A stretch of 64,000 bases of DNA from Chryseobacterium paridis (GTDB lineage: Bacteria > Bacteroidota > Bacteroidia > Flavobacteriales > Weeksellaceae), in NCBI RefSeq assembly GCF_016595215.1, contig NZ_JAENHK010000010.1, positions 1,163,390-1,227,389 on the forward strand, given 5' to 3'. The notes below the pieces were generated by a model. It searched no databases and was not told the origin of the DNA. It saw only the letters and a program-made list of their open reading frames with translations. This document shows positions 36,585-45,767 of the stretch, one piece after another. The position numbers and the translations under genes are program-made. Position 1 is the stretch's first letter. Each line of letters begins with the position of its first letter.

Positions 36585-36622
36585 AAAAAGGCAAATTTGT
36601 ATAATCGCAAATTTGCCTTTTT
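36585..36622 (+). terminator. Intrinsic terminator of the permease gene
   Basis: A 15-bp perfect stem has an 8-nt loop and is followed by a T-run. It lies 75 bp after the permease stop. Confidence 0.85.
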
Positions 36623-36841
36623 TATTGGCTCTTATTCCTCCTTCACTTTTAGCTCTTGCAGATTGAAATCTTTAATTTTAAACCTGTTTAAGAAATCCAA
36701 TAACCGACAACTATTCTTGTTTACTAGCTACACCCTGCGATTTTGCGATTCTGCGATTCTGCAATTTTGCCTTTTCGCCTTTTCATCAAATTGGCCAACT
36801 TATTGCTCTAACCCTTAGGAACTTAAAAAAAACTAAAAACC
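36623..36841. other. Intergenic region with short degenerate repeats
   Basis: About 220 bp. GCGATTCT recurs around 36740-36765. Nothing else is recognised; it should carry the promoter of the DUF962 gene. Confidence 0.4.
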
Positions 36842-37177
36842 ATGTCTGAAAGAATAAAAACCTACAGCGAATTTTATCAGTTCTATCTCACTGAACACAG
36901 TAAAACAGGAACCAGAATTTTTCATTTTTTAGGAACACTCCTTGTATTTGCCGTCATTGCTTATGTCATTAATTCCGGCAAGGAAAGGTTTTTATGGTAT
37001 ATCCCTATTTTTGGATATGGTTTCGCCTGGTTTAGTCATGCTGTAATAGAAAGAAATAAACCTGCAACATTTAAATATCCTCTATGGTCACTGATATCTG
37101 ATTTCAGATTATTTTTTGAACTTCTGATAGGAAAACAAAAATTCACAGGAAACAAAATCAGCAATCCGAATAGCTAG
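36842..37177 (+). CDS. DUF962 / Mpo1-like membrane protein
   Basis: A 111-residue protein with the DUF962 pattern: FYQFYLTEHSKTGTRIFHFLGT at the start, two hydrophobic segments (LLVFAVIAYVI and YIPIFGYGFAWFSHAVIE) and NKPATFKYPLWSLISDF at the end. The His residues in the helices match the metal-binding His of yeast Mpo1, a dioxygenase acting on 2-hydroxy fatty acids; whether this bacterial protein does the same is unproven. It is about one membrane pair shorter than full Mpo1. It is followed by a strong terminator. Confidence 0.8.
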   Translation: MSERIKTYSEFYQFYLTEHSKTGTRIFHFLGTLLVFAVIAYVINSGKERFLWYIPIFGYGFAWFSHAVIERNKPATFKYPLWSLISDFRLFFELLIGKQKFTGNKISNPNS

Positions 37178-37225
37178 TATAAGAAAGAAAGTTATCATTC
37201 ACAATACATAGTAATACTACAAACG

Positions 37226-37262
37226 ATAAGTTCGGGTTTTGCTTCGCAAAACCCGAACTTAT
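37226..37262. terminator. Bidirectional intrinsic terminator
   Basis: A 17-bp perfect stem and 3-nt loop lies between the convergent genes ending at 37177 and 37297. Confidence 0.9.
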
Positions 37263-37296
37263 TATAATTTTCAATTTTCAATTTTACCCTTTCAAC

Positions 37297-39318
37297 TTAT
37301 TTAAACCGTTTCTTAAAATTAAACTTCAATCGATTCATGAAACCCGCCTCAATAATATCAATTCCCAACCCAAAGTTACTGTCTGCAACTGTATGGTGTG
37401 CTGTTCTGAAGGTTTCAAAATCATCCTGAGGGATCTCCAGATTGACTAAAGGTTTATATTCAATAAAAACGGTAGCTCCATTTTTTGTAATCTTTTTTCG
37501 ACTGGTGTAATCAAAATATGGATTATTGATGGTACTTTCCTGAATTGTATATTTTTCTTCAGTATCTATTTTCTGATCTGTATACAGATTGATTTCATAT
37601 TTCTCGTTATCGAAATTATGCCAGAAAGGTAAGTCTTTATGTAAAAAATCCCTTGCACTTGCCTTGATCACATTGCGGTCGAAATACATTAAAAACCGGT
37701 TATTCTGCGGATCTACATAATATGGATTTTCAACGGTTGCATGATACTCGATTTTAACCTCATTCAGCTTTTTGTCATCACTTACAATATCTATTGAAGC
37801 ATCTTTAAAGATATTTCTTACATCCGTTCCATTTCTGTCATTGGAATAATTTAAACTATAGAAAAGGAAATTATTCCAGCTATCTACTATTTCTCTTTTA
37901 TTGGTATTTTTAAAATACCTCCTCATGGCATTCGCACGATTTCCTTTATAAGTGGTTGTTAACTTTAATTTTCCGGTGGTATTTTGTGCATTGAACTCTA
38001 CTTTTTCATCAATACAATAGTAAGGATATCGATACGCCTTTCTTTGCTGTAATTCCTGATCAGGTTTCACTTCCAGATAATGCATAAAATAAATAAAGCC
38101 TCTGTTTTCTATTAATCCAAACTCATCACGAATGGTGGCATCAATAAAGTACTCTTCATTTTTATAATTAACCTTCACTACTACATGGTTGAATGAAAGT
38201 AAAGATGGCAGGTAGTATTTGATATAATAATCTGTATGATAGTTGACCAGTACAACAGAAGAATCTACTCCTATATAATCTAAAATAACTTTTAGCAAAA
38301 CACATTTAGCCTTACAGTCTCCTTGTTTGTTTTCATAGGTTACGTTAGGCTCTTGTGGTTTGTGCCCATTCATCTCATCTGCATTGAAGATATAATAGAT
38401 ATTATTCTGAACATATTCAATCGCAAACTGTAGCTTTTCATCCTGATTGTTTATAGCATCGAGCTTTTCTACCAGTTTCGGAGCAAATTCTTTTAAAGAA
38501 GACTTATTGTAGATTTCTTCATAAATAGGAGCTATATAATTGGATAAATCCTTCCAGTTACTTTCTGTTGCAAAATCAATAAAGGGAAAAATTTCACGGC
38601 TGGCATCTACGGGATTGATATAATTTTCTTCGTTAATGACAAACCTCTCCCCTTTTTTAAGATGATGAATTTCTGGTTCTAAAACATTTCCCTGCTCATC
38701 TCTGAAAAATACCTTTTTATAAGCCACCGGTTCTTCCCGTTCATTAACAAAAGTGAATTGAAAATTCCCATATGCCCAATAATTATCCGGACTCACCCAA
38801 ACATATTTTGAAAACTCCTTTCTCAGGAAATCCCGGTCTGTAAAAGCCTTTACCCTAGAATCTTCAAGAATCAAAACATCATACAATCTGAGATCTTTTA
38901 TCGTAATATTAATTTTCTTATTACTGCTTAAAATTCCGCCACTGCTTTGGTTTTCACTATCTAAAACCTTGATCTTCATATCAGGGATTTTATCAATTAA
39001 AACGCCCTCCCGCAGAACACTGATCCTATGAATATTGTAAACCTCATTTTCTTCAACCACCACATCCATTACAGAAGCTCTCTCCAGATTGGAGGGTTCA
39101 TTAAGCGTATATGCCATACACACATATTCATTACTTTCGGCATTGCTCGTATAGTATATCTTGTCAAGAAAATAGCAGTAATCACGACCTTCATTGATCT
39201 GGCTATTGGAAAAATCTGACTCTTTTATTTTTTCAATAAGCTGTTGATCATCTACACTTCCTGCCCAGGGCTCAGGTTTTTGAATTTTATAATTTTCAAT
39301 TTGAATTTGATTATCCAT
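37297..39318 (-). CDS. DUF3857 / transglutaminase-like protein
   Basis: A 673-residue protein whose N-terminal third resembles the DUF3857 beta domain and whose centre is a transglutaminase-like cysteine domain. The triad is visible: Cys in GDCKAKC near 335, His in FNHVVVKV near 377, and Asp in FIDATI near 393. A beta-rich C-terminal region follows (PF12970-like). Proteins of this build are common in Bacteroidetes; the catalytic triad would make amide-exchange or peptidase-type chemistry possible, but substrates are not known. No signal peptide is seen at the chosen ATG, so the protein may be cytosolic or reach the envelope by another route. Confidence 0.75.
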   Translation of the reverse strand: MDNQIQIENYKIQKPEPWAGSVDDQQLIEKIKESDFSNSQINEGRDYCYFLDKIYYTSNAESNEYVCMAYTLNEPSNLERASVMDVVVEENEVYNIHRISVLREGVLIDKIPDMKIKVLDSENQSSGGILSSNKKINITIKDLRLYDVLILEDSRVKAFTDRDFLRKEFSKYVWVSPDNYWAYGNFQFTFVNEREEPVAYKKVFFRDEQGNVLEPEIHHLKKGERFVINEENYINPVDASREIFPFIDFATESNWKDLSNYIAPIYEEIYNKSSLKEFAPKLVEKLDAINNQDEKLQFAIEYVQNNIYYIFNADEMNGHKPQEPNVTYENKQGDCKAKCVLLKVILDYIGVDSSVVLVNYHTDYYIKYYLPSLLSFNHVVVKVNYKNEEYFIDATIRDEFGLIENRGFIYFMHYLEVKPDQELQQRKAYRYPYYCIDEKVEFNAQNTTGKLKLTTTYKGNRANAMRRYFKNTNKREIVDSWNNFLFYSLNYSNDRNGTDVRNIFKDASIDIVSDDKKLNEVKIEYHATVENPYYVDPQNNRFLMYFDRNVIKASARDFLHKDLPFWHNFDNEKYEINLYTDQKIDTEEKYTIQESTINNPYFDYTSRKKITKNGATVFIEYKPLVNLEIPQDDFETFRTAHHTVADSNFGLGIDIIEAGFMNRLKFNFKKRFK

Positions 39319-39468
39319 ATTAATATTTACTATTTAATGTGTTTTGGTTGAAATAATTAGGGAGGTTGAAATTAAATAATAAATATATAAAAAACAAGCG
39401 TAGAACAACTACAATCATCGGCATAGTTTCGGCATAGTAATTGAAAGGTAAGTTTAAAATTTAGATTT

Positions 39469-39816
39469 ATGAAAAATATGATGACGATTCTAAAGGCAGC
39501 TTTTCTAGTATTGGCTATTGCCGTAGTTACACAATGTACAACCGCCGCAAAAGTTTCTGACGGAAATGAAAAAACTCTTATTGTAGGACCTCAGACAGCA
39601 GATTGTACAGGAGTAGCACCGATGAAATGTCTTCAGGTAAAAGAAAATGCGTCAGAAAACTGGGGTAATTTTTATAGCAACATTGAAGGATTTACTTACG
39701 AGCCGGGTTATGAATATGTTTTAAAGGTAAAAACTGAAAAGATAGCTAATCCACCAGCTGATGGATCTTCTATAAAGTATACATTACTAAAACAAGTTTC
39801 TAAAACTAAAAAATAA
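39469..39816 (+). CDS. DUF4377-type lipoprotein
   Basis: A 115-residue lipoprotein: hydrophobic N-terminus, lipobox VVTQC with the lipidated Cys at residue 23. The mature part contains DCTGVAPMKCLQVKE and EGFTYEPGYEYVLKVKTE, the DUF4377 pattern also seen in META-like heat-shock lipoproteins. Two Cys in the first motif could form a disulfide. It is likely anchored to the outer membrane. It stands alone, with a terminator starting two bases after its stop. Confidence 0.8.
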   Translation: MKNMMTILKAAFLVLAIAVVTQCTTAAKVSDGNEKTLIVGPQTADCTGVAPMKCLQVKENASENWGNFYSNIEGFTYEPGYEYVLKVKTEKIANPPADGSSIKYTLLKQVSKTKK

Positions 39817-39817
39817 G

Positions 39818-39843
39818 AAAAGCCTCCAAATTTGGAGGCTTTT
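39818..39843. terminator. Bidirectional intrinsic terminator
   Basis: A stem of AAAAGCCTCCAAA with its complement is followed by a T-run, between the convergent lipoprotein and SPFH genes. Confidence 0.9.
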
Positions 39844-39866
39844 TATTTATTTTATATCAATCGATC

Positions 39867-40799
39867 TTAATGTTCGTGATCTTTAGGAGGCTCAGGATAT
39901 TTTCCTTTAGTTGCTTCTCCAACAGTATTAGCCGTTGTCATAGCAACAACCAGATCATTAAGCATTCCACTTGCTGCTGTAGGTGAGTTAGGAAGCAAAA
40001 CAAGATTACTTCTGCTGCTTGCTCCCACAGAATGCAATGTATCATAATGCTGGGTAACGACAATAAGAGCAGATGCTTCATGAGAATTGATATCCACATT
40101 ATTCAGCATTCTTACAGACTCTTCAAGACCTTTGGCAATTTCTCTTCTCTGATCTGCAATCCCCTGCCCTTGTAGCTTTTTAGATTCTGCTTCCGCTTTA
40201 GCAACAGCAACAATTCTTATTCTTTGAGCTTCAGATTCATATTCTGCAGCAGTTTTCTCTCTTTCAGCAGCGTTGATTCGGTTCATTGCATGTTTTACTT
40301 GTTCATCAGGATCAATATCCGTTACCAATGCTTTGATGATATCATATCCGTAGCTTTGCATAGCTTCCTGAAGTTCTGCTTTCACAGCAACAGCAATATC
40401 ATCCTTTTTCAGGAAAACATCATCTAGTTTTAATTTTGGAACCTCAGCTCTTACCACATCAAAAACATAAGAAGTAATTTGATCATGTGGACTTTCCAAA
40501 CGATAAAAAGCATCTGCTACCTGTGTTCTGATTACCTGGAACTGTACTGAGATCTTCATTTTTACAAAAACATTATCAAGTGTCTTCGTATCAATCATTA
40601 CATCTAACTGCTGGATTCTAAGATTCATTCTTTTAGAGATCTTATCTAAATAAGGTATTTTCAGCTGCAAGCCTGCATGACGAACTGAATGAAATTTCCC
40701 CAAACGCTCTACAATGGCTGCTGTCTCCTGTTTTACAGTGAAAAAGGATGCGAATAATGTAACAAGCCCAATGAAAATAATAATGCCTAAATATGCCAT
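39867..40799 (-). CDS. SPFH/stomatin-like membrane protein
   Basis: A 310-residue protein with an N-terminal membrane helix (LGIIIFIGLVTLFASFFTV), an SPFH/band-7 domain (GKFHSVRHAGLQLKIPYLD, then DVMIDTKTLDNVFVKMKISVQF), and a long coiled-coil from about 180 to 260 rich in Glu, Ala and Arg (AAEREKTAAEYESEAQRIR). This is the QmcA/stomatin-type layout. These proteins form ring or cage assemblies in membranes and often modulate an FtsH-like protease. The C-terminus is short and acidic, ending PEPPKDHEH. Confidence 0.88.
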   Translation of the reverse strand: MAYLGIIIFIGLVTLFASFFTVKQETAAIVERLGKFHSVRHAGLQLKIPYLDKISKRMNLRIQQLDVMIDTKTLDNVFVKMKISVQFQVIRTQVADAFYRLESPHDQITSYVFDVVRAEVPKLKLDDVFLKKDDIAVAVKAELQEAMQSYGYDIIKALVTDIDPDEQVKHAMNRINAAEREKTAAEYESEAQRIRIVAVAKAEAESKKLQGQGIADQRREIAKGLEESVRMLNNVDINSHEASALIVVTQHYDTLHSVGASSRSNLVLLPNSPTAASGMLNDLVVAMTTANTVGEATKGKYPEPPKDHEH

Positions 40800-40863
40800 A
40801 GTTTAATTTTTAATCGATTAGTCGTAAAAGATACTGATTTGTTATCTCCCAATCCAATTAAAA

Positions 40864-42222
40864 TTACATTGTCATTCCTATATCGATTCCCTTTATTTTT
40901 CGATAAAGATCAGTAGCATAATTATCGGTCATTCCTGAAACAAAATCAATGACTCCAAGTACTTTCTGATACTCAGTCCCGTTTTCATATAAAAACTGAT
41001 TCGGAAGAAGCTTCAATGCCATTTTATCATAAGACTTTCTTTCGTCTTTAGATTTAAGAACAGAAGGAATAAAATGATCTAGTAATTCATACATTACATT
41101 ATAGCCGGCATTTTCTATCTCCACAACCGCTTTATGGTTGTAGATCTTTTCAATGGAGAAACTTTCAATATCCTGAAGCGTCTTATTATTGGATTTAAAA
41201 ATATCAAGCAATGCTTTATCTAAATTCCCCTGAAGGATCGTTTCAAAATTATCTTTATAGGTTTCGATTGATTTATTGATCAAGGCATTAATAACTTTTG
41301 CTCTTAGATAAGAGATCCTTTCATTATCATTGGATATAGATGTTAGCTTCTCTTTTACCCTTTTTGTATCAGGGTTTTCAGATTTTATCAGTTCGAAGAA
41401 CAGGTTCTCACAATCTGCTGTTGAAACGATTCCCAATCGATGCGCATCTTCCATATCGATGATATTATAACAGATATCATCTGCAGCCTCTACCAGCCAA
41501 ACAAACGGGTGTCTTTTAAATATGTGAGGTTCGTGGCTCTCACAGATCAAATTGGTTCTCTCTGCAATCTCTAAAAAAGTTTCTTTTTCGTTTTGAAAGA
41601 ACCCAAACTTTTTTCTGTGGATAATTCCTTTTTGTCGGGCAATGGCTTCACAAGGATATTTTGCAATACTTGCTAATGTTGTCAATGTAAGCTGAATTCC
41701 TCCTTCGTCCTTTCCCTGCTGCTGGTGTGCCAATACTCTTATGGCATTTGCATTTCCTTCAAAATTTACAAGATCTGCCCATTCTTTTTCAGAAAATTTA
41801 GGTTTTAAATCTCTTTCATTTCTTTCAAAATAACTTGCAATGGCATCTTCGCCTGAATGTCCGAATGCCGGATTTCCTACATCATGACATAGACATGCTG
41901 CCGCTATTACATTACCTAAATTATGCAGATAAAAATTTTTAGAATCTTCGGTAAGATCACTCTTAAAACTTTCAGAAATAAATTCCCCGATTATACTTCC
42001 TAAACTTCTTCCAACTGATGAAACTTCTAAAGAATGAGTCAAACGGTTATGTACAAAAACACTTCCGGGAAGTGGAAAAACCTGCGTTTTATTTTGCAAT
42101 CTTCTAAAAGCAGCAGAGAAAATAATTCTGTCAAAATCCCTCTGAAAATCTGTTCTGGAAGCTATAGTATGTGGATTATTTCCTGTACGTTGATTTGTGA
42201 AAATCTGATTTAAATTCATCAT
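40864..42222 (-). CDS. dgt: dGTPase-like deoxynucleoside triphosphate triphosphohydrolase
   Basis: A 452-residue protein of the HD superfamily, hydrolysing dNTPs (dGTP in the classic enzyme) to nucleoside and tripolyphosphate. Motifs: SRTDFQRDFDRIIFSAAFRRLQNKTQV near the start with HNRLTHSLEV, the HD pair in CLCHDVGNPAFGHSGEDAI near 117, and a later VEAADDICYNIIDMEDA that completes the metal site. Length is normal for the shorter dGTPase type. Two adjacent ATG codons at 42222 and 42219 could start translation. The -7 box at 42227-42234 is so close that the transcript may have almost no leader. Confidence 0.9.
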   Translation of the reverse strand: MMNLNQIFTNQRTGNNPHTIASRTDFQRDFDRIIFSAAFRRLQNKTQVFPLPGSVFVHNRLTHSLEVSSVGRSLGSIIGEFISESFKSDLTEDSKNFYLHNLGNVIAAACLCHDVGNPAFGHSGEDAIASYFERNERDLKPKFSEKEWADLVNFEGNANAIRVLAHQQQGKDEGGIQLTLTTLASIAKYPCEAIARQKGIIHRKKFGFFQNEKETFLEIAERTNLICESHEPHIFKRHPFVWLVEAADDICYNIIDMEDAHRLGIVSTADCENLFFELIKSENPDTKRVKEKLTSISNDNERISYLRAKVINALINKSIETYKDNFETILQGNLDKALLDIFKSNNKTLQDIESFSIEKIYNHKAVVEIENAGYNVMYELLDHFIPSVLKSKDERKSYDKMALKLLPNQFLYENGTEYQKVLGVIDFVSGMTDNYATDLYRKIKGIDIGMTM

Positions 42223-42226
42223 TTTT

Positions 42227-42234
42227 CAAAATTA
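42227..42234 (-). promoter_or_regulatory. -7 box directly before dgt
   Basis: Minus-strand TAATTTTG matches TAnnTTTG and ends 4 bases from the ATG at 42222. With a start site 3-7 bases past this box, the mRNA would be leaderless or nearly so. Confidence 0.45.
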
Positions 42235-42289
42235 CTTCAAATTTTACTTTTACGGAATACTATTTGAATTTTTATAGAAAATTAAAGCT

Positions 42290-43024
42290 ATGCCAGAAGG
42301 TCCATCTATACTTATTATGAAAGAAAGCCTGCAGGAATTTGTGGGTATGAAAGTTACTATAGCCTGGGGAAATGCTAAATTTGAAAAGGAACCATTTGTA
42401 GGAAAAACCTTACTTGAAATAAGAACTTTCGGAAAGCAAACTTATCTTATTTTTGATACAGCAAGTATCCGTATTCATTTGCTTATGTTCGGCTCCTATA
42501 GTATCAATGAACAGACAAAACCGGATACAAGTTTGCGCTTAGCATTGCAGTTCAAAAAAGGAAGCATGTACTTCTATACCTGTTCTGTAAAAATCGTAGA
42601 CTCAGATTTTTTGGAAACCATCGATTGGGAAGCTGATGTAATGAGTGATCAATGGGATCCTAAAAAAGCCGAAAAGAAGCTAAAAAACAATCCAGACATG
42701 ATGGTTTGTGATGCTTTGATGAATCAGGATATTTTTTCGGGAGTTGGAAATATTATTAAAAATGAAGTGCTCTTCAGAATCGGAGTACAACCGGAAAGCC
42801 CCATAGAAAACCTTCCTCTCAAGAAACTTAAAGAACTCATTACTGAAGCACGGAATTACAGTTTCCAGTTTTTAAAATGGAAAAAAGAATTTGTTCTGAA
42901 AAAGCATTGGCAGGTCCATACCAAAAGTATTTGTCCAAAATGCGGACTTAAATTAATAAAAAAGCAAACCGGTCGTGGAAAAAGACGCAGCTTCTATTGT
43001 GAAAAAGACCAAAAACTTTATTAA
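42290..43024 (+). CDS. Fpg/Nei-family DNA glycosylase
   Basis: A 244-residue base-excision enzyme that removes oxidised bases. It starts MPEGPS, so after Met removal Pro becomes the nucleophile and Glu follows, as in Fpg and Nei. DALMNQDIFSGVGNIIKNEVLF near residue 145 is the helix-two-turn-helix DNA-binding motif. At the C-terminus the zinc finger has CPKC at about residues 218-221 but then CEKD instead of the usual CxxC, so the fourth ligand is Asp or absent. Overall shape is closer to the Nei side of the family. It is divergent from dgt across 67 bp. Confidence 0.85.
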   Translation: MPEGPSILIMKESLQEFVGMKVTIAWGNAKFEKEPFVGKTLLEIRTFGKQTYLIFDTASIRIHLLMFGSYSINEQTKPDTSLRLALQFKKGSMYFYTCSVKIVDSDFLETIDWEADVMSDQWDPKKAEKKLKNNPDMMVCDALMNQDIFSGVGNIIKNEVLFRIGVQPESPIENLPLKKLKELITEARNYSFQFLKWKKEFVLKKHWQVHTKSICPKCGLKLIKKQTGRGKRRSFYCEKDQKLY

Positions 43025-43080
43025 AACTAAAACATAATAAATATCATTTAATCAACAATTTATCAATCAGGAAATGTTGT

Positions 43081-43088
43081 TATCTTTG
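43081..43088 (+). promoter_or_regulatory. -7 box of the methyltransferase gene
   Basis: TATCTTTG matches TAnnTTTG and lies 55 bp before the ATG at 43144. Confidence 0.4.
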
Positions 43089-43143
43089 ATCTGGAACTGC
43101 ATTGTACAAAATAGCTCATCCAACAAAACTAAATAACAATATA

Positions 43144-43770
43144 ATGACTGATAATAGCTGGCTAAACCGATGGAATGACCGATATAGCAATGATGAATTT
43201 GCCTATGGTACGGAACCCAATGAATACTTAAAAGAGCAATTAACAAAGCTTCCTATAGGCTCTATTCTTTTTCCAGCAGAAGGTGAAGGAAGAAATGCAG
43301 TTTTTGCAGCAAAACTGGGATGGAATGTTTCTGCCTTTGATATTAGTTCGGAAGGAAAAAATAAGGCATTACAATTAGCACAAAAAAACAATGTACATAT
43401 TGATTACCAGGTTGGAGAATTAAGTACATTGCATTTTCACAAGGAACAATTTGATGCGATTGCTCTTATCTATGCCCACTTTCCGGCAAATATCAAATCA
43501 TCTATACATCAGCTTCTCAATCAGTACCTGCGTAAAGGAGGATACATTATATTTGAAGCCTTCAGTAAAAATCATTTGGAATATATTATCCGAAATGAAA
43601 AAGTAGGTGGACCAAAAGATATAGATTCTCTTTTTTCTATTGAAGAAATTAAGGCAGATTTCCCTGATTATGAAATCATAGAATTAGCTGAAACAGAGAT
43701 AGAACTTCAGGAAGGTCTATACCATAATGGTACAGGCTCTGTTATACGGTTTATTGGGAAAAAGAAATAA
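43144..43770 (+). CDS. Class I SAM-dependent methyltransferase (TehB-like)
   Basis: A 208-residue methyltransferase. It begins [21 protein letters not shown], as in TehB-like proteins. Motif I is [19 protein letters not shown] (the SAM-binding glycine turn), followed by the acidic residue in VSAFDIS and motif IV in [12 protein letters not shown]. The ATG at 43144 was chosen over an upstream TTG at 43102, as it gives a normal N-terminus. Family members methylate small molecules such as tellurite or thiols; substrate unknown. The gene ends 18 bp from the convergent regulator gene. Confidence 0.82.
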   Translation: MTDNSWLNRWNDRYSNDEFAYGTEPNEYLKEQLTKLPIGSILFPAEGEGRNAVFAAKLGWNVSAFDISSEGKNKALQLAQKNNVHIDYQVGELSTLHFHKEQFDAIALIYAHFPANIKSSIHQLLNQYLRKGGYIIFEAFSKNHLEYIIRNEKVGGPKDIDSLFSIEEIKADFPDYEIIELAETEIELQEGLYHNGTGSVIRFIGKKK

Positions 43771-43788
43771 ATCCGATAAAAGAAGAGC

Positions 43789-44514
43789 TTAATTATCCGG
43801 GTTCAGCAAACCTCCTGCAAACTTTGTAAAAAAATCTGATTTGTAAACTTCACCAATAGGAATTTCGGAATCCCCGATATAAATATTGTGATTATCAAAT
43901 GAATCAATATAATCGATATTAACAACATACGATTTACTGACTCGTATAAAAGAATTGGATGAGATTTTTTGATGGATCGTTTTGAGATTCATCGCCGTAA
44001 TCAATTTTTGATTTTGAGTATGAATAACAACATAATCTTTTAAGCCTTCTATATATTTAATATCTGCAAAACTGATTTTGTAGAATCTTCGTTCGGCTTT
44101 GATAAATAAAAAGTCGACTGTATTAGATTCTACCGTATTTTTTATCGTATCCGTTGATAAAAGTTCGGCATAAAGAATCGCCTTTTCTACAGCCTTCTTT
44201 AATCGTTGCTTATCAATAGGCTTCAGTAAATAATCTACTGCTTCCAATTCATAACTTTTTAAAGCGTATTGAGAGTAGGCAGTTGTAAAGATTATCAGGG
44301 TATGTTTCGGAAGCATTTCTACAAATTCCAATCCGTTCATCAATGGCATCTCAATATCCAGAAATATCAAATCAACTGAATTGTCTTTAAGAAAATCCAA
44401 TGCTGAAGGCGCATTAGAAAATTCACCAAGAATTTCCATTTTGGAAACTTCATGGATCAGAGAATGCATTTCTGCTCTTGCTAAAGGTTCATCATCTATG
44501 ATAATACAATTCAT
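43789..44514 (-). CDS. LytTR-family response regulator
   Basis: A 241-residue response regulator. The receiver domain occupies about residues 1-115, with acidic residues Asp7 and Asp8, phospho-acceptor Asp53 in LDIEMP, and conserved Lys in LLKPIDK near 103. A LytTR DNA-binding domain covers about 140-235 (VDFLFIKAERRFYKI, DIKYIEGLKDYVVI, FIRVSKSYVVNIDYID). Its ATG overlaps the stop of the histidine kinase gene by 4 bp (ATGA), so the two are translationally coupled and form a two-component system. Likely targets are nearby envelope genes, which is inference. Confidence 0.93.
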   Translation of the reverse strand: MNCIIIDDEPLARAEMHSLIHEVSKMEILGEFSNAPSALDFLKDNSVDLIFLDIEMPLMNGLEFVEMLPKHTLIIFTTAYSQYALKSYELEAVDYLLKPIDKQRLKKAVEKAILYAELLSTDTIKNTVESNTVDFLFIKAERRFYKISFADIKYIEGLKDYVVIHTQNQKLITAMNLKTIHQKISSNSFIRVSKSYVVNIDYIDSFDNHNIYIGDSEIPIGEVYKSDFFTKFAGGLLNPDN

Positions 44515-45584
44515 ACAGGTATAGTTAATTTGATAGTATATTCTTTTTCTGTGGAAGTTATATTTAAGTGATGGGTATCATTATATAAAAGTTCAAGTCT
44601 TCTTTTAATATTCGCCAAACCGAGACCACTATAATTCACACTGGAAATAGGAAAATCTGGATTTTGAGAATTGCTACACAAGAAATGAAGTTTCTGGTTT
44701 TGGATTTCAATATGTATCTTAACCCAGGACTTTTCTCCACTAATATCTACACTGTGCTTTACAGCGTTTTCTACAAAAGAAGTAAATAAATTAGGTGGTA
44801 TAAAAGTACTATTCAAAAGTCTTTTATCTGTTTCACTATGAATCTCAAATGAAAAATTTTCTCTTCTTATATTTTCCAGATTGAGAAAGTTTGACAAAAA
44901 TTCAATTTCAGAAACCAGCAATGTTTTTTCTTCTCCATTTTCATACAACTGATACCTAAGGAATTCAGATAGTTTAACAATGACTGTAGATGCTTTTTCC
45001 GGATCAGTCCTGATCAATGCTTTCACATTATTCAGCATATTGAATAGAAAATGTGGATTCATCTGATTCCGGAGCTCATTGAGTTCCATATTTAAGGTAA
45101 GATTACTTAATTCTACAATTCTCTTATTGTCTTTCGTCCATTTCTGAAGAAGCTTTACTGTGGTTGTGGTAAGTATGATAGGAATACACATCATCACCCC
45201 TTCATAGAGCCCCCCTTTGTTATTCTTTGGTATTTCAATAATTCTGTGTGCTAAAAAGTAATGATTAAATCCATATCCAATAACCTTTAGTCCTATCACT
45301 CCCAGTAATATTAACAAAATCACATAGGCTATATAATGGGTTTTGAAGAAAAACAATGGAACCAGAATATAAATATTAATATACACCATAATAAGCAAAC
45401 ATACATAGATGTAGCCTAAAACATAATACTGATAGTCCTCGGCAAACACATGCCAAAAACTGGCATTATATAGCAATCCGAAAAAGAAAATGAGAAAGAC
45501 TAAATGCCTCAAGAGCTTATACCGGTCTTCTACAAGAAAATCGATAACGAAAACATCTTTCAATCCCTGCGAACTGTATTTCAT
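44511..45584 (-). CDS. LytS-type sensor histidine kinase
   Basis: A 357-residue kinase. Four hydrophobic helices (for example LLRHLVFLIFFFGLLYNA, VLGYIYVCLLIMVYINIYIL, YVILLILLGVIGLKVIGYG) are followed by a cytosolic part with NQMNPHFLFNMLNNV near 175, where the His of the PHFLFN motif is the phosphorylation site of the His_kinase (PF06580) family. The ATPase domain has NAVKH and GLGLANIKRRL. It lacks any extracytoplasmic sensor domain, so it may sense membrane state. Start placed at ATG 45584; a TTG at 45620 lies upstream of the -7 box at 45602-45609 and is thus unlikely. Confidence 0.9.
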   Translation of the reverse strand: MKYSSQGLKDVFVIDFLVEDRYKLLRHLVFLIFFFGLLYNASFWHVFAEDYQYYVLGYIYVCLLIMVYINIYILVPLFFFKTHYIAYVILLILLGVIGLKVIGYGFNHYFLAHRIIEIPKNNKGGLYEGVMMCIPIILTTTTVKLLQKWTKDNKRIVELSNLTLNMELNELRNQMNPHFLFNMLNNVKALIRTDPEKASTVIVKLSEFLRYQLYENGEEKTLLVSEIEFLSNFLNLENIRRENFSFEIHSETDKRLLNSTFIPPNLFTSFVENAVKHSVDISGEKSWVKIHIEIQNQKLHFLCSNSQNPDFPISSVNYSGLGLANIKRRLELLYNDTHHLNITSTEKEYTIKLTIPV

Positions 45585-45601
45585 ATCATTACAACGAACA
45601 A

Positions 45602-45609
45602 CAAAAGTA
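45602..45609 (-). promoter_or_regulatory. -7 box of the two-component operon
   Basis: Minus-strand TACTTTTG matches TAnnTTTG, 17 bp before the ATG at 45584, and excludes the TTG at 45620 as a start. Confidence 0.45.
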
Positions 45610-45767
45610 GTACTATTCAAGACAAGATGTAGAAAATTATACGAAATCCGGGGTTTATTATACGAATTTCCAAAACGGGATTTGGTATAATATCTACTGG
45701 ATTTGGTATAAAAAAAACGAAGTCCCTTCCTATTCTATATTTCTTTGTCCTGTATATTTTATCATTT

